Of a DNA stretch of 40,172 nt, positions 10,976 through 19,783 are shown one piece after another (the stretch's first letter is position 1; the number at the start of each line of letters is the position of its first letter). The DNA lies in contig CADBYM010000031.1 of assembly GCA_902798915.1 (NCBI GenBank), forward strand, positions 1 through 40,172, in the 5' to 3' direction. Made by a program: the position numbers and the translations under genes. The notes under the pieces are model-generated. The model was not told the origin of the DNA and did not search any database. It saw only the letters and a list, made by a program, of their open reading frames with translations. Source of the stretch: an uncultured Coriobacteriaceae bacterium (GTDB lineage: Bacteria > Actinomycetota > Coriobacteriia > Coriobacteriales > Atopobiaceae).

Positions 10976-11782
10976 TTAGTGCTCATCCGCCTCGGCGAGC
11001 TGGATGTACACGGCCGAAAGCAACGTAAAGACATACGCCTGAATGACCGCAACCAGAAGCTCCACCGCATAGATGATAAGCAGAATCGCAATCCAGAAAA
11101 CTGAGGCACCCGCAAAGCCCAAGGTCTGAGGTGTAATCTGTTGCAGGACAGGAACGAAGAAGAGCGATGTTAGGATTGCGAAGGTTCCCATAACCACATG
11201 GCCCGCAAACAGGTTGCAGAAAAGACGGACGGCAAGCGTCACGAGGCGGAGGAACGTGGAGAAGAGCTCGATAACCCACACCAAGGCGTTCATGGGGAAG
11301 GACACGCCAGCAGGTGCAAGACTCTTGATGTAGCCAAGCACCCCCTTGCTCTTTATGCCCACAACAATGAAGTACACGAACGACACCAGTCCCAACGCTG
11401 CTGTCGTACCGATGCACCCAGTACCCGGTTTGCAACCGGGAATGACGCCGATGATGTTGTTCATGAGGATGAAGAAGAAGACGGATGCGATGAACGGGAA
11501 GTGCTCACGCCATGTATCGCCCAGCAACCCCTTGCAGAGGTCATCGCGGCAATACTCGACCAAGAACTCAACACCATTGACAAACCGTCCTTTGGGCACG
11601 AGTCCACATGCGGCCTGCTTCTTCTTGAACACGAAGATGAGCACCAGCAGCGCAATGGCGGCCACCATCATCCAGAATGTGTACTGCGTGAGACCTACCG
11701 TGAGGTCCCCGTGGATGGCTGTAGAGGTAAAGCCCTCCAGAAGCTCATCCATCTCCTCGCCAAGCTTATCGAGAGGATTCAC
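10976..11782 (-). CDS. atpB: Fo ATP synthase a subunit
   Basis: The a subunit provides the ion half-channels against the c ring. The 268-residue protein has five to six membrane helices. The conserved helix RLVTLAVRLFCNLFAGH holds the essential Arg, and a C-terminal helix (ELLVAVIQAYVFTLLSAVYI) is typical. I start it at the GTG at 11782, which has AAGGAAG upstream and lies 17 bases inside the preceding AtpI-position gene; an upstream in-frame ATG (11824) lies deeper in that gene. The 86-base gap to atpE is the largest in the operon. Confidence 0.94.
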   Translation of the reverse strand: MNPLDKLGEEMDELLEGFTSTAIHGDLTVGLTQYTFWMMVAAIALLVLIFVFKKKQAACGLVPKGRFVNGVEFLVEYCRDDLCKGLLGDTWREHFPFIASVFFFILMNNIIGVIPGCKPGTGCIGTTAALGLVSFVYFIVVGIKSKGVLGYIKSLAPAGVSFPMNALVWVIELFSTFLRLVTLAVRLFCNLFAGHVVMGTFAILTSLFFVPVLQQITPQTLGFAGASVFWIAILLIIYAVELLVAVIQAYVFTLLSAVYIQLAEADEH

Positions 11783-12092
11783 CGCTCTTCCTTTCTCTTG
11801 GACTGGTGTCACGCTGCGCGTCACGCCATGCCCTTACCGCCTCGACCACCCACACGAGCAGGAACGAGATTACCTCCGCCGCACCGAAGAGCAAGACGTC
11901 TGCACGCGATACCAGCCAGACCACCAGAATCGAGCAAGTGTGAACGGCGAACGCCGCCAAGATGCTCGCGAGTCCAGCAGCAACGCCCACGGGATGACTC
12001 CTCCTGAGTGCGCGTTCGAACAGCACTGCCGGCGGAAGCGCGCCCAGCACGCCAAAGGCGGAACCCGCAACGATGGCGCAGACTCCGTCCAC
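11766..12092 (-). CDS. small membrane protein in the AtpI position
   Basis: A 108-residue protein with about three hydrophobic stretches (roughly 5-25, 38-62, 66-92) and a polar, Arg-rich tail. Its place as first gene of the atp operon, its size and its topology suggest the poorly conserved ATP synthase subunit I, which helps assemble the c ring. I see no diagnostic motif, so this rests on position. The GTG start at 12092 follows GGAGGTG. The 3' end overlaps atpB by 17 bases, implying translational coupling. Confidence 0.6.
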   Translation of the reverse strand: MDGVCAIVAGSAFGVLGALPPAVLFERALRRSHPVGVAAGLASILAAFAVHTCSILVVWLVSRADVLLFGAAEVISFLLVWVVEAVRAWRDAQRDTSPRERKSGESSR

Positions 12093-12123
12093 TGAACACC
12101 TCCACGCAACAACGTATTCGAAT

Positions 12124-12164
12124 GCGCTGCATTATAGCCCTTCTCGCGCTGCATTATAGCCCTT
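12124..12164 (-). repeat. tandem 19-bp repeat in atp promoter
   Basis: GCGCTGCATTATAGCCCTT (plus strand) is present at 12124-12142 and again at 12146-12164 with identical sequence, separated by three bases. Period 22, about two helical turns. It carries the two -10 hexamers described for the atp promoter. Confidence 0.9.
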
Positions 12165-12181
12165 TTCGATGAATGATGGAA
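12131..12181 (-). promoter_or_regulatory. atp operon promoter with duplicated -10 element
   Basis: On the minus strand a perfect TATAAT occurs twice, at 12153-12158 and 12131-12136, inside a 19-base direct repeat with a 22-base period. The distal copy has TTCCAT (12176-12181) 17 bases upstream as a fair -35. The proximal copy has none at normal spacing, because that position falls on the distal -10. The leader to the GTG at 12092 would be about 30-55 bases. Confidence 0.7.
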
Positions 12182-12220
12182 ACTCTGGAATCGAAGACCG
12201 TTCGCCGACATAATGAGGGC

Positions 12221-12263
12221 AAAAAGACGGCAAAAGCATACGCCTCCCATGGCATGGGAGGCG
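12221..12263 (-). terminator. glyA terminator
   Basis: A perfect hairpin, CGCCTCCCATG / CATGGGAGGCG with a one-base centre (12241-12263), is followed on the minus strand by TATGCTTTTGCCGTCTTTTT. Strong stem and U-rich tail, about 100 bases after the glyA stop. It insulates glyA from the atp operon. Confidence 0.75.
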
Positions 12264-12363
12264 CTGGTCGTTCTACGCATATCGCTTGTCTGTGGCACCC
12301 TAGGCGGCCTGCGAGGGACATGATCCCTCTTTGGCTCTGAGAACGGTGAAGCGCGTTGCTCGT

Positions 12364-13623
12364 CTACCCGAGCTCGGGGTAGAGGGGATGCACCGCAAGG
12401 AGTTCGGCAACTTCAGCCTTGACGGCCGCAAGGGCGGCCTCGTCATCCAAGTGAGTGACGGTCTGCCCGATGAGCTCGCCGATGCGCTCGGCCTCGGCCT
12501 CGCCAAAGCCACGTGTCGTCATGGCGGCGGAGCCAACGCGAATGCCGCTCGTCACAAACGGGCTTCGCTTCTCGCCAGGGATGGTGTTCTTGTTTACCGT
12601 GATGCCAACCTCGTCGAGCATGTGCTCGGCAACTTTGCCGGTGACCTCGTCACCTGCCGTGGTGAGGTCTACGAGCAGCAGGTGGTTGTCGGTGCCACCC
12701 GTCACGAGGCGCAGGCCCTTGCTCTCCATGCCACGGCCAAGCGCCTTCGCATTGGCGCATACGGCATCGATGTAGGTAGCGAAGCTCGGCTGCAGCGCCT
12801 CGCCGAAGGCGACCGCCTTGGCCGCGACGATGTGCTCGAGCGGACCGCCCTGACTGCCTGGGAACACGGCAGAGTTCATGCGACGAGTTAGCTCCTCGTC
12901 ATTCCAAAGGATGAGACCACCGCGTGTGCCGCGCAGCGTCTTGTGGGTGGTTGTGGTCACCACGTCGGCATGGGGGATGGGACTGGGATGAGCGCCCGTG
13001 GCCACCAGGCCGGCAATGTGGGCCATGTCCACCATGAGCGCCGCACCGTTGTCGTGGGCGATCTGGGCAAAGCGCTCGAAGTCGATGACACGCGGGTAGG
13101 CGGAAGCACCTGCGATGATCAGCTTGGGCTTGAACTCCTCGGCCTTGGCGGCCACGTCATCGAAGTCGATGCGCTCGGTCTCGGGGTTGAGACCATAGCT
13201 CACCACGTTGAAGAGCTTGCCGGAATAGTTAGCCGGGCTACCGTGGGTGAGGTGCCCACCGTTGGAGAGGTCCATGCCCATGACCGTGTCGCCAGGCTGG
13301 GCAAACACGCTAGTCGCGGCATAGTTGGCTTGAGCGCCGGAATGCGGCTGCACGTTGACGAACGCCGCCCCGAAGAGCTTCTTGGCACGCTCGCGTGCGA
13401 GATTCTCAACCACGTCCACGGCCCAGCAACCGCCATAGTAGCGCCGCCCGGGCAAACCCTCGGCATATTTGTTGGTAAGCGGGCTTCCTGCGGCCTCCAT
13501 GACGGCCAAGCTCACGAAGTTCTCGGAGGCGATGAGCTCGATGGAATTGCGCTGACGCGTGAGCTCGTCGTTGATCGCCGAAGCAAGTTCAGGATCGGAG
13601 GCGGAGATGTACTTGAGTTCCAT
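12364..13623 (-). CDS. glyA: serine hydroxymethyltransferase
   Basis: A PLP enzyme that interconverts serine and glycine and charges tetrahydrofolate with a one-carbon unit. 419 residues, normal for bacteria. Visible landmarks are [12 protein letters not shown] near the N-terminus, YYGGCWAVD, the VDMAHIAGL stretch (198-206), and [14 protein letters not shown] with PLP Lys228. The ATG at 13623 follows AAAGGTG. A TATACT hexamer about 40 bases upstream could be a -10 but has no good -35. It shares one-carbon metabolism with metF further right in the window. Confidence 0.97.
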   Translation of the reverse strand: MELKYISASDPELASAINDELTRQRNSIELIASENFVSLAVMEAAGSPLTNKYAEGLPGRRYYGGCWAVDVVENLARERAKKLFGAAFVNVQPHSGAQANYAATSVFAQPGDTVMGMDLSNGGHLTHGSPANYSGKLFNVVSYGLNPETERIDFDDVAAKAEEFKPKLIIAGASAYPRVIDFERFAQIAHDNGAALMVDMAHIAGLVATGAHPSPIPHADVVTTTTHKTLRGTRGGLILWNDEELTRRMNSAVFPGSQGGPLEHIVAAKAVAFGEALQPSFATYIDAVCANAKALGRGMESKGLRLVTGGTDNHLLLVDLTTAGDEVTGKVAEHMLDEVGITVNKNTIPGEKRSPFVTSGIRVGSAAMTTRGFGEAEAERIGELIGQTVTHLDDEAALAAVKAEVAELLAVHPLYPELG

Positions 13624-13700
13624 GGTTCACCTTTCCAAAGGTTTTGCTGCAAACGGTAGTATATACGCGATGAACGGTTTGCATACCCTCAGCATGGAAA

Positions 13701-14555
13701 TTACCTATGCCCATGTTCGTCTCGCCAGAGGCACATCATCTCGTTGGTGAGCGAAAGGTCGTCGGGTTGGCCGGGAATCTGGTCGGGGCCAGCCCACACG
13801 GCACGCCCCAGCTCCTCGGCATCGCGATGGATGGTGGGATCGCCGACGACATCGCACCAATAGCCCGAGAGGACGTCTCCCGCGACGCCCCAGGGCTGCG
13901 ACTTGTAGTAGCGGATGTTGGTGACCTCGAGCCCCAGCTCCTCGCGCACCTCACGCCGCACGCAGTCCTCCATGGTCTCACCGATTTCCACGAAGCCGGC
14001 AACCAGCGCATCAATAGGTGCATACCGCCCCGCTGCGTAGCGCGTGAGGACGATGCGGTCCCGTACGGGATCGCACACGCACACGATGACGGCAGGATTC
14101 AGACGCGGAAATACCACGTTTCCGCACGCGGGGCACCGCATGGCGCGCGCCGTGACGTGCGGCCGCATGGGCTGGCCGCATGCGCCGCAAAAGCGCGTCT
14201 TTGCATACCAGTCGGCCAGATGGACCGCCGTGTACACGGCAAGCATCTGCTCATGCGTACCGCGCCGTTCCATACGCAATACCCGATTGTGCACGAACTC
14301 ATACCCCTCGGGAGGCTCTGCACCACCATCGCGCGATGCCAGCCAGCACGAGGCGCCATCAAGCGCAAAGAGGTACGTCAGCCCGCCCGTCGGCATATCT
14401 CCCTCGGCCACGCGCGGAACCTCAAAGCCCTCCTCGCCCACGCGGCGAACGGCACACTCCTGCCCGCGCACGTAGAAGACAAGGTCCCCGATAGCGGGCA
14501 CAGCGTCGGGTCGGTACTCGTTGCGCAGCTCATGTGGTGCTATGTCCTGAATCAT
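13701..14555 (-). CDS. nudC: NAD(H) pyrophosphatase / RNA decapping Nudix hydrolase
   Basis: A 284-residue NudC-type enzyme, which cleaves NAD(H) and, in studied homologues, removes NAD caps from RNA. It shows a four-Cys zinc ribbon (FCGACGQ and RCPACGN), a Nudix box (GFVEIGETMEDCVRREVREE pattern) and the SQPW motif just after it that distinguishes NudC from other Nudix proteins. The residues after SQPW differ from the common PFP. I start at the ATG at 14555 because GGGAGG is correctly spaced for it; an in-frame TTG lies four codons upstream. It lies 21 bases after tsaC. Confidence 0.9.
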   Translation of the reverse strand: MIQDIAPHELRNEYRPDAVPAIGDLVFYVRGQECAVRRVGEEGFEVPRVAEGDMPTGGLTYLFALDGASCWLASRDGGAEPPEGYEFVHNRVLRMERRGTHEQMLAVYTAVHLADWYAKTRFCGACGQPMRPHVTARAMRCPACGNVVFPRLNPAVIVCVCDPVRDRIVLTRYAAGRYAPIDALVAGFVEIGETMEDCVRREVREELGLEVTNIRYYKSQPWGVAGDVLSGYWCDVVGDPTIHRDAEELGRAVWAGPDQIPGQPDDLSLTNEMMCLWRDEHGHR

Positions 14556-14576
14556 GGAACCTCCCAAACGTTAGCT

Positions 14577-15197
14577 TCAAGCATGCGGTGCAATCATGAT
14601 GGCACCCTGGCGCAGGATGCGGGGAAGCGACCCGGTAGCATCTACTATGGTACTGACGACGCCGACGGGAGCAGGTCCCGCATCGAGCATAAGGTCGGCC
14701 TCTGCCACGATGCGCCTCTCCACGCCCGCGCCACTCGTAGCCGCGTCCTCACCATGCGTGTTTGCGCTGGTGGTCGCCAAGGGACCCACCCGACGCACGA
14801 GCTCGCGCACGAGGTTCGAGTCGGGCACGCGCAGGGCGATAGTGCCATTCTGCGCGCGGTACTCCGGTGGCACCTCGGAACTCGCCCACACGACCAGCGT
14901 GAGTGCCCCTGGCCAATGCTCGCGCGCAAGGTCCTTCGCCCAAGACGGGACATCTCGACCATAGCGCACCAAGTCCGCCACGTCGGCCACCAGCCACGGC
15001 AGCGTCTGTCCACGATCGCGATGCTTGATGGAGAAGATGCGCCCGTGGGCGGAGTTCTCCGGCGTCGCAGCGCAACCGATTCCGTACACCGAGTCCGTGG
15101 GCATCACGAGAACACCGCATGAGCCCAGTACGCATGCCGCTTCGCAAAGAACGTCTTCTTGAGGGTCGTCTTGATCCACGTATACGACCACGCCCAT
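14577..15197 (-). CDS. L-threonylcarbamoyladenylate synthase (TsaC/YrdC/Sua5 family)
   Basis: A 206-residue YrdC-domain protein. The family condenses threonine, bicarbonate and ATP to make the precursor of the t6A37 modification of ANN-decoding tRNAs. Visible motifs are PTDSVYGIGC, the KHRDRGQTLPW segment (KxR substrate contacts) and TTSANTHGE. It is TsaC-like because the extra Sua5 C-terminal domain is missing. The ATG has GGAGG upstream. It is the first gene of a minus-strand run with nudC and possibly glyA, and is divergent from the membrane protein gene at 15329. Confidence 0.88.
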   Translation of the reverse strand: MGVVVYVDQDDPQEDVLCEAACVLGSCGVLVMPTDSVYGIGCAATPENSAHGRIFSIKHRDRGQTLPWLVADVADLVRYGRDVPSWAKDLAREHWPGALTLVVWASSEVPPEYRAQNGTIALRVPDSNLVRELVRRVGPLATTSANTHGEDAATSGAGVERRIVAEADLMLDAGPAPVGVVSTIVDATGSLPRILRQGAIMIAPHA

Positions 15198-15328
15198 ATA
15201 CCGCCTCCTACCAGTGTTGTTGGCTCCCCCATTCTAAGCCATGTGCCCCGTTTGTTATGATTGGCGTGATTTACCCATTGACGGCAGCATGTGGCCGAGC
15301 AAGCCTCGGCGCTGTGGAGGAGTGCGTC

Positions 15329-16552
15329 ATGCAGAGGAAAGCACAACCGAAGCACATGAGGATTGAGGACCATACACCCGACAAGTACCCGTGGTTCATA
15401 CGGCTCTACGGCGTTCTGAGCATCGTCAGCGGTGGCCTGCAAATCGTCGCGACCGTACTTGCAACGTTGAGAATCATCAAACTCGTGCAAGACGGCTTCG
15501 ACCTTTCGCAACTCGAGGCCAAAGGACATGCCTCGATCACGACCCTCGCTATCGCCATCGTGCTTGTGATCGTCTCCACGATTCTTGCCGTCATGTTCTT
15601 TGTCCTCGGCATACGCTTGCTCATGAACAAGCACCACAAAGCGGCGACGTTATGCCACGCCATGATCCTTCTCGAGGCCATCGACCTCGTATGCCGCTTC
15701 ATGCTCGCGGGTTTGGAGGCCGACCTCATCGCTCCGACCGTAAACATGCTCATCCTCTTCGCGCTCGAGGCATACTCCGACCCCGCCCTTCGGGCAGAGC
15801 GCCACAAGAAGTTTCGCGAGCAGAAGCTAGCCGACAAAGAGGCTCAGGAGGCCGGCACGCTTGGGCGCGACGCCACGGGCAAGGGCTACATAACGCTCAA
15901 CTTCTTCAACGTATTCTGGGTGTTCGTAATCTGCTGCGTGCTCGGACTCATTTTGGAGATCATCTGGCATATGGTCGTCGTGGAACCCGGCGTCTACCAG
16001 GACCGCGCGGGTTTGCTCTATGGCCCGTTCAGCCCCATTTACGGCTTTGGCGCAGTGTTCATGACTGTTGCCCTCAACCGCTATTACAGGAGCAACCCCA
16101 TCATCGTCTTCCTCGTGGCAGCCGTCATCGGCTCTGCCTTCGAATACTTTGTGAGCTGGTTCCTCGAAACCGCCTTCGGAATCGTCGCATGGGACTACTC
16201 CGGCACGTTTCTCAACATCAACGGACGCGTCAACTTCATGTTCTTCTGCATCTGGGGCGTACTCGGCCTTGCGTGGGTGCGCTACTTGCTGCCCATCATG
16301 CTCAAGGTGGTCAACATCATTCCTTGGAACTGGCGTTACGGCGTGACCGCCGTATGCGCAGCGCTCATGCTCGTAGACGGCGGACTGACCCTTGCCGCCT
16401 TCGACTGCTGGTATGAGCGCATGGCCGGCAGCATGGACTATGAGCACTGCTCTGCCATCGTCGCCTTCTGTAACGACAACTACGACAACGAGTTCATGGC
16501 AAACCGCTTCCAATCCATGACCATGAACACCGATAACGCGTCGCGCGCATAG
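15329..16552 (+). CDS. putative ABC-transporter type IV family membrane protein
   Basis: A 407-residue polytopic membrane protein. The N-terminal half has about four hydrophobic helices (around 25-50, 70-100, 105-145) and a charged linker (about 150-190). The C-terminal half (about 190-350) resembles the Pfam family named putative ABC-transporter type IV (CmpB-like), including GLLYGPFSPIYGFGA and FEYFVSWFLE. No ATPase partner is adjacent and function is unknown. The ATG at 15329 is chosen for its GGAGG eight bases upstream; upstream in-frame codons run into the divergent tsaC gene. A hairpin follows at 16569. Confidence 0.75.
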   Translation: MQRKAQPKHMRIEDHTPDKYPWFIRLYGVLSIVSGGLQIVATVLATLRIIKLVQDGFDLSQLEAKGHASITTLAIAIVLVIVSTILAVMFFVLGIRLLMNKHHKAATLCHAMILLEAIDLVCRFMLAGLEADLIAPTVNMLILFALEAYSDPALRAERHKKFREQKLADKEAQEAGTLGRDATGKGYITLNFFNVFWVFVICCVLGLILEIIWHMVVVEPGVYQDRAGLLYGPFSPIYGFGAVFMTVALNRYYRSNPIIVFLVAAVIGSAFEYFVSWFLETAFGIVAWDYSGTFLNINGRVNFMFFCIWGVLGLAWVRYLLPIMLKVVNIIPWNWRYGVTAVCAALMLVDGGLTLAAFDCWYERMAGSMDYEHCSAIVAFCNDNYDNEFMANRFQSMTMNTDNASRA

Positions 16553-16568
16553 ACGCGCAGCACAGAGT

Positions 16569-16604
16569 CGCCTCCCGTTTCTCCTGTTCAGAAAATGGGA
16601 GGCG
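16569..16604 (+). terminator. hairpin after the 15329 membrane protein gene
   Basis: CGCCTCCC (16569-16576) pairs with GGGAGGCG (16597-16604), and the inner bases TTTCT/AGAAA extend the stem. No strong U-run follows on either strand, so termination efficiency is uncertain. The rest of the spacer to prmC (16605-16730) shows nothing recognisable. Confidence 0.5.
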
Positions 16605-16730
16605 GCTTAAACGGTTCGCCACAGGGCATCCGCGGGCACCGTATGCGTCTCGTTGGAGGCTGCATGGTGCCGATGAGACCAATGGTCGCGCCTGCCCCTA
16701 AGCTCCTTCCCTACGGCAACTTGAGTAGCG

Positions 16731-17612
16731 TTACCCGCGCTGCGCCACGAGGACGCGCGGACGATGTGTGAGGTCCTCACGCACCTCGACGTGATCCCAA
16801 CCGTCTTGCAGCCTCACGAGGCCGACGGCATCGAGGACGTTCTCCTCAAACAGCTCGACGCACAGCATGCCGCCGGGAGCCAAGACAGCCGGCGCCACCT
16901 CGAGGATACGCCTGAACACGTCGAGACCGTCATTTCCCCCATCGAGCGCGAGCCCCGGCTCAAAGCCGCGCACCTCGTAGGGCAGCAGCGGCACCACATC
17001 GCTGGGAATGTAGGGTGGGTTCGAAACCAGCACGGCAAAGCTGCCCATCAGTTCTTCAGGAACCCTTGCAATGAGGTCACACTCCACGACGTCCACGCGA
17101 CCTCCGACGTTCAGCGCGTCGGCGTTTCGGCGGGCAAGCCGTGCGGCTTGCGGCGAGAGGTCCGTGGCAATCACGATGGCATTCCTTCGCTCCACGGCAA
17201 TGGAGCAGGCAATGCACCCCGTACCCGTGCCAACCTCCAGCACGCGCGGCATCGAGGCATCGCTGGCATCCACGCCCTCAAGAGCGGCGTCTACGAGTAT
17301 CTCCGTCTCGGGCCGTGGGATGAGGACCTCGGGCTCACAGCGTAGCACGATGTGGCGGAAGGGCATCTCACCCGTCACGTATTGCAAGGGCTCGCCCGCG
17401 CCGCGCCGCCGCACTCCCTCGCGCATGAGGTCAAGCTCCTCACCCATAAGCGGGCGATCGAAGCTCATGTACAGCTCGACGCGCGAGAGTCCCGTCGCAT
17501 TGCTCAGCAGCCACTCCGCAGAGAGGCGCGGATGCTCGTCGCCCTTGCGCTCAAGAAATCCGCAGGTCCAGTCGAGGATGCGTCGAACGGTCCAGAGTTC
17601 CTCGGACGCCAT
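16731..17612 (-). CDS. prmC: peptide chain release factor N5-glutamine methyltransferase
   Basis: A SAM-dependent enzyme that methylates the Gln of the GGQ motif in release factors. 293 residues with an N-terminal helical domain, the SAM-binding VLEVGTGTGCIA motif, and the catalytic NPPYIP. The start ATG shares one base with the prfA stop (TAATG), so enzyme and substrate are translationally coupled, as in many bacteria. Confidence 0.95.
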   Translation of the reverse strand: MASEELWTVRRILDWTCGFLERKGDEHPRLSAEWLLSNATGLSRVELYMSFDRPLMGEELDLMREGVRRRGAGEPLQYVTGEMPFRHIVLRCEPEVLIPRPETEILVDAALEGVDASDASMPRVLEVGTGTGCIACSIAVERRNAIVIATDLSPQAARLARRNADALNVGGRVDVVECDLIARVPEELMGSFAVLVSNPPYIPSDVVPLLPYEVRGFEPGLALDGGNDGLDVFRRILEVAPAVLAPGGMLCVELFEENVLDAVGLVRLQDGWDHVEVREDLTHRPRVLVAQRG

Positions 17613-18679
17613 TACACCGCCTCAGCGAGTTTCTGGGCACGATCGGCAGCCGCAAGAGCCTCAATCACGCCCTGTAGCGTATCGCCAAGCAGCACGCCAT
17701 TGTACGTGCCGTTGAAGCCGATGCGATGGTCGGTAACGCGGTCCTGCGGCTGGTTGTACGTGCGTATCTTCTCGCTGCGGTTGCCGTGACCGATCTGTGC
17801 CAAGCGCTCCGCGCCCTGCTCGGCCTGCTGCCGCTCAAGCTCCATCTCGTACAGACGGGCACGCAGCATCTGCATGCACACCTCACGGTTCTGGATCTGG
17901 CTTCGCTGGTCCTGCGACTGCACCACGGTGTTGGTGGGCAGATGCGTGATGCGCACGGCGGAATACGTGGTGTTGACACCCTGTCCACCGGGGCCGCTCG
18001 CGCAGTAGGTGTCGATGCGCAGGTCCTCCTCCGCGATCTGGATGTCGATCTCGTCGGCCTCGGGGAGCACGGCGACGGTCGCGGTAGATGTGTGGATGCG
18101 GCCCTGGCTCTCGGTCTTGGGCACGCGCTGCACGCGGTGCACGCCGCTCTCGTACTTCATCACGGAATAGACCTTGTCGCCCGTCACTTTGAACTCGATC
18201 GTCTTGAAGCCGCCCGCCTCGCTTGGACTGGACGAGAGAACCTCGATCTTCCAGCGGTGCGCAGTGGCGAAGCGATGGTACATGTCGTAGAGGTCACCCG
18301 CAAAGAGCGCCGCCTCGTCACCACCGACGCCCGCACGGATCTCGACAATCGTGTCCTTCTCGTCGTTGGGGTCGCCGGGAATGAGCATGATCTTGATCTC
18401 CTGCTCAAGCTCGGGCAGCTTCTCCTCGTTTGCCGCGATGTCCTCCTGGAGCATGGCCTTCTCGTCCGGGTCCGACTCCTCGCGCAGCATCTCCTTGGCA
18501 ACCTCGATATCCTCGAGTGCCGTAAGGTACTCGCGTGCCTTGGCGACCAGCTCGGCCTGGCTCGCATGCTCCTTGGCGATGCGCGCGTACTCCTTGGGGT
18601 CGCTCACCACGGCGGGATCGACCATCTTCTTCTCGAGCTCCTCGTACGCAGCGATGAGCCTCTCCAACTTGTCACCCAT
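17612..18679 (-). CDS. prfA: peptide chain release factor 1
   Basis: RF1 reads UAA and UAG stop codons and triggers peptide release. 355 residues. The codon-reading PxT tripeptide is PKT in RVPKTESQGRIHTS, and the peptidyl-transferase loop is GPGGQGVNTTYSAVRITH. SPF of RF2 is absent. ATG at 18679 after GAGGAG. It is immediately downstream of the first peptide unit's terminator and conserved dyad block, with about 60 bases of leader. Confidence 0.96.
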   Translation of the reverse strand: MGDKLERLIAAYEELEKKMVDPAVVSDPKEYARIAKEHASQAELVAKAREYLTALEDIEVAKEMLREESDPDEKAMLQEDIAANEEKLPELEQEIKIMLIPGDPNDEKDTIVEIRAGVGGDEAALFAGDLYDMYHRFATAHRWKIEVLSSSPSEAGGFKTIEFKVTGDKVYSVMKYESGVHRVQRVPKTESQGRIHTSTATVAVLPEADEIDIQIAEEDLRIDTYCASGPGGQGVNTTYSAVRITHLPTNTVVQSQDQRSQIQNREVCMQMLRARLYEMELERQQAEQGAERLAQIGHGNRSEKIRTYNQPQDRVTDHRIGFNGTYNGVLLGDTLQGVIEALAAADRAQKLAEAV

Positions 18680-18772
18680 GATTTACTCCTCATGTTCGAT
18701 GCGTAGCCGTATTAGGATACACCACCGCAAATCAGCACGTGGGACAATTGGAGCAACGCCCACATGTTGGCC

Positions 18773-18784
18773 AAGTCGTATGCG
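18773..18784. promoter_or_regulatory. conserved dyad after peptide unit 1
   Basis: GTCGTATGCGAC forms a 4-bp stem with a 4-base loop. Equivalent dyads are GCCACTTGCAGC (19247-19258) and GCCGCTTGCGGC (19765-19776), each 7-11 bases past its terminator. One stem pair changes from C-G to T-A between units, keeping the pairing. Role unknown. Confidence 0.45.
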
Positions 18785-18795
18785 ACGCATATCAG

Positions 18796-18823
18796 AAAAG
18801 GGAACCCCAAGAAGGGCTCCCTT
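18796..18823 (-). terminator. terminator of peptide copy 1
   Basis: The minus transcript forms AAGGGAGCCC - UUCUUG - GGGUUCCCUU (one G-U pair) followed by UUUUC. Good intrinsic terminator about 80 bases after the stop. Confidence 0.8.
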
Positions 18824-18901
18824 CGCAACGCTCAAAATCGCCAGCCAGCACAACCGGAAAACCGGCCTCCGCTACCGGCACCCTAGCTGTCCCAATCCTG
18901 G

Positions 18902-19105
18902 CTAACGTGGGAGCTTCTCCCGCATAACACTAATAGCATTCCTCAACTGCCTCACTTCACCGCGTGAAAGATTCCCGCTTGCTATCAACTCTTCATACTG
19001 CGCAATCTGATTTTCAATTTCCTTAACATATGGCGAGTCAATCCCATATCCACCCGCGACCTGCTCCAGATCGTCCATCCGCAACTCACTCTTCGCCTCG
19101 TCCAT
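18902..19105 (-). CDS. double-glycine leader peptide, copy 1
   Basis: A 67-residue peptide. Residues 1-19 form a leader ending in MDDLEQVAGG, matching the double-glycine cleavage pattern recognised by C39-peptidase ABC exporters (hydrophobic residues at -4, -7 and -10). The 48-residue core (starting YGIDSPY) is free of Cys and reads as two short amphipathic helices joined at ASGNLS. The ATG at 19105 has a strong GGAGG (TAGGAGGTTTTTC) and aligns with its paralogues at 19608 and 20131. Function unknown: an unmodified bacteriocin, signal peptide or other exported peptide are all possible. No exporter, modifying enzyme or immunity gene is recognisable in the window. Confidence 0.75.
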   Translation of the reverse strand: MDEAKSELRMDDLEQVAGGYGIDSPYVKEIENQIAQYEELIASGNLSRGEVRQLRNAISVMREKLPR

Positions 19106-19265
19106 GAAAAACCTCCTATCGTTAAACATTGAGCACATTCTGGCCCGTCATACAGCTTTCACGCCTCGACCCGGTAGCCCTACCAAAACGTTATCCCGAA
19201 ACATTGGTGCTTGGGGCAATCGGCGCGATGCACGTACGCTGGTCAAGCCACTTGCAGCGACCATC

Positions 19266-19297
19266 AAAAATGGGAACCCCCCAAGAGAAGCTCCCTT
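19266..19297 (-). terminator. terminator of peptide copy 2
   Basis: Minus strand GGGAGC pairs with GTTCCC, followed by ATTTTTG. It is homologous to the other two terminators in the array but has a shorter stem. Confidence 0.65.
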
Positions 19298-19371
19298 CAC
19301 GACACTTCAAATGTCCGTCAGGATGACCAAGGAAAGCAGCATCCCCACGTGCGTTCTTAGCCGTCCCAGTC

Positions 19372-19608
19372 CTATCCCAGCGTCAAAAGCTCCTCCTGCA
19401 ATCCCCTGATATATGCTTGCATTTCCGCCACTTGTTCGGATGAAAAGCTCCCAGATGCAATCATCCCCTCAATCGCCGCAATCTGATTCTCAAGTCCTTG
19501 ACGATACTCAGGAAGTCGCCTCGCTTCATCTCTGGTGATGAAGTCATCTATTCCCCCGGCGACCTGCTCCAAATCGTCTAACCGCAACTCGTTCCTTGTC
19601 TCATCCAC
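19372..19608 (-). CDS. double-glycine leader peptide, copy 2
   Basis: A 78-residue paralogue. The start is GTG at 19608, after GGGAGGTACCTATC, so that its leader (MDETRNELRLDDLEQVAGG) aligns residue for residue with the other two. The 59-residue core begins IDDFITR and contains ENQIAAIEGMIASGSFS, closely related to the ENQIAQYEELIASGNLS segment of copy 1. Cys-free, acidic, predicted helical by its heptad-like pattern. A related terminator follows at 19266-19297. Confidence 0.74.
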   Translation of the reverse strand: MDETRNELRLDDLEQVAGGIDDFITRDEARRLPEYRQGLENQIAAIEGMIASGSFSSEQVAEMQAYIRGLQEELLTLG

Positions 19609-19783
19609 GATAGGTACCTCCCACTGATAGCTACTAACGTCCATGATAGCACGCCCTGGCCCGTCAAGTGCCTCCCGCGCCTCCTTGCCATGGTTCCGTC
19701 AAAGCAGTTCAGATGCCTAATAATGTGTGCGAGGCAATCGGTGCAACACCAGCACACCGGTCAAGCCGCTTGCGGCAACCACC

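Noticed and set aside
13624..13700. Glycine or other riboswitch ahead of glyA
   Set aside because: The 77-base spacer is too short and shows no aptamer-like structure.
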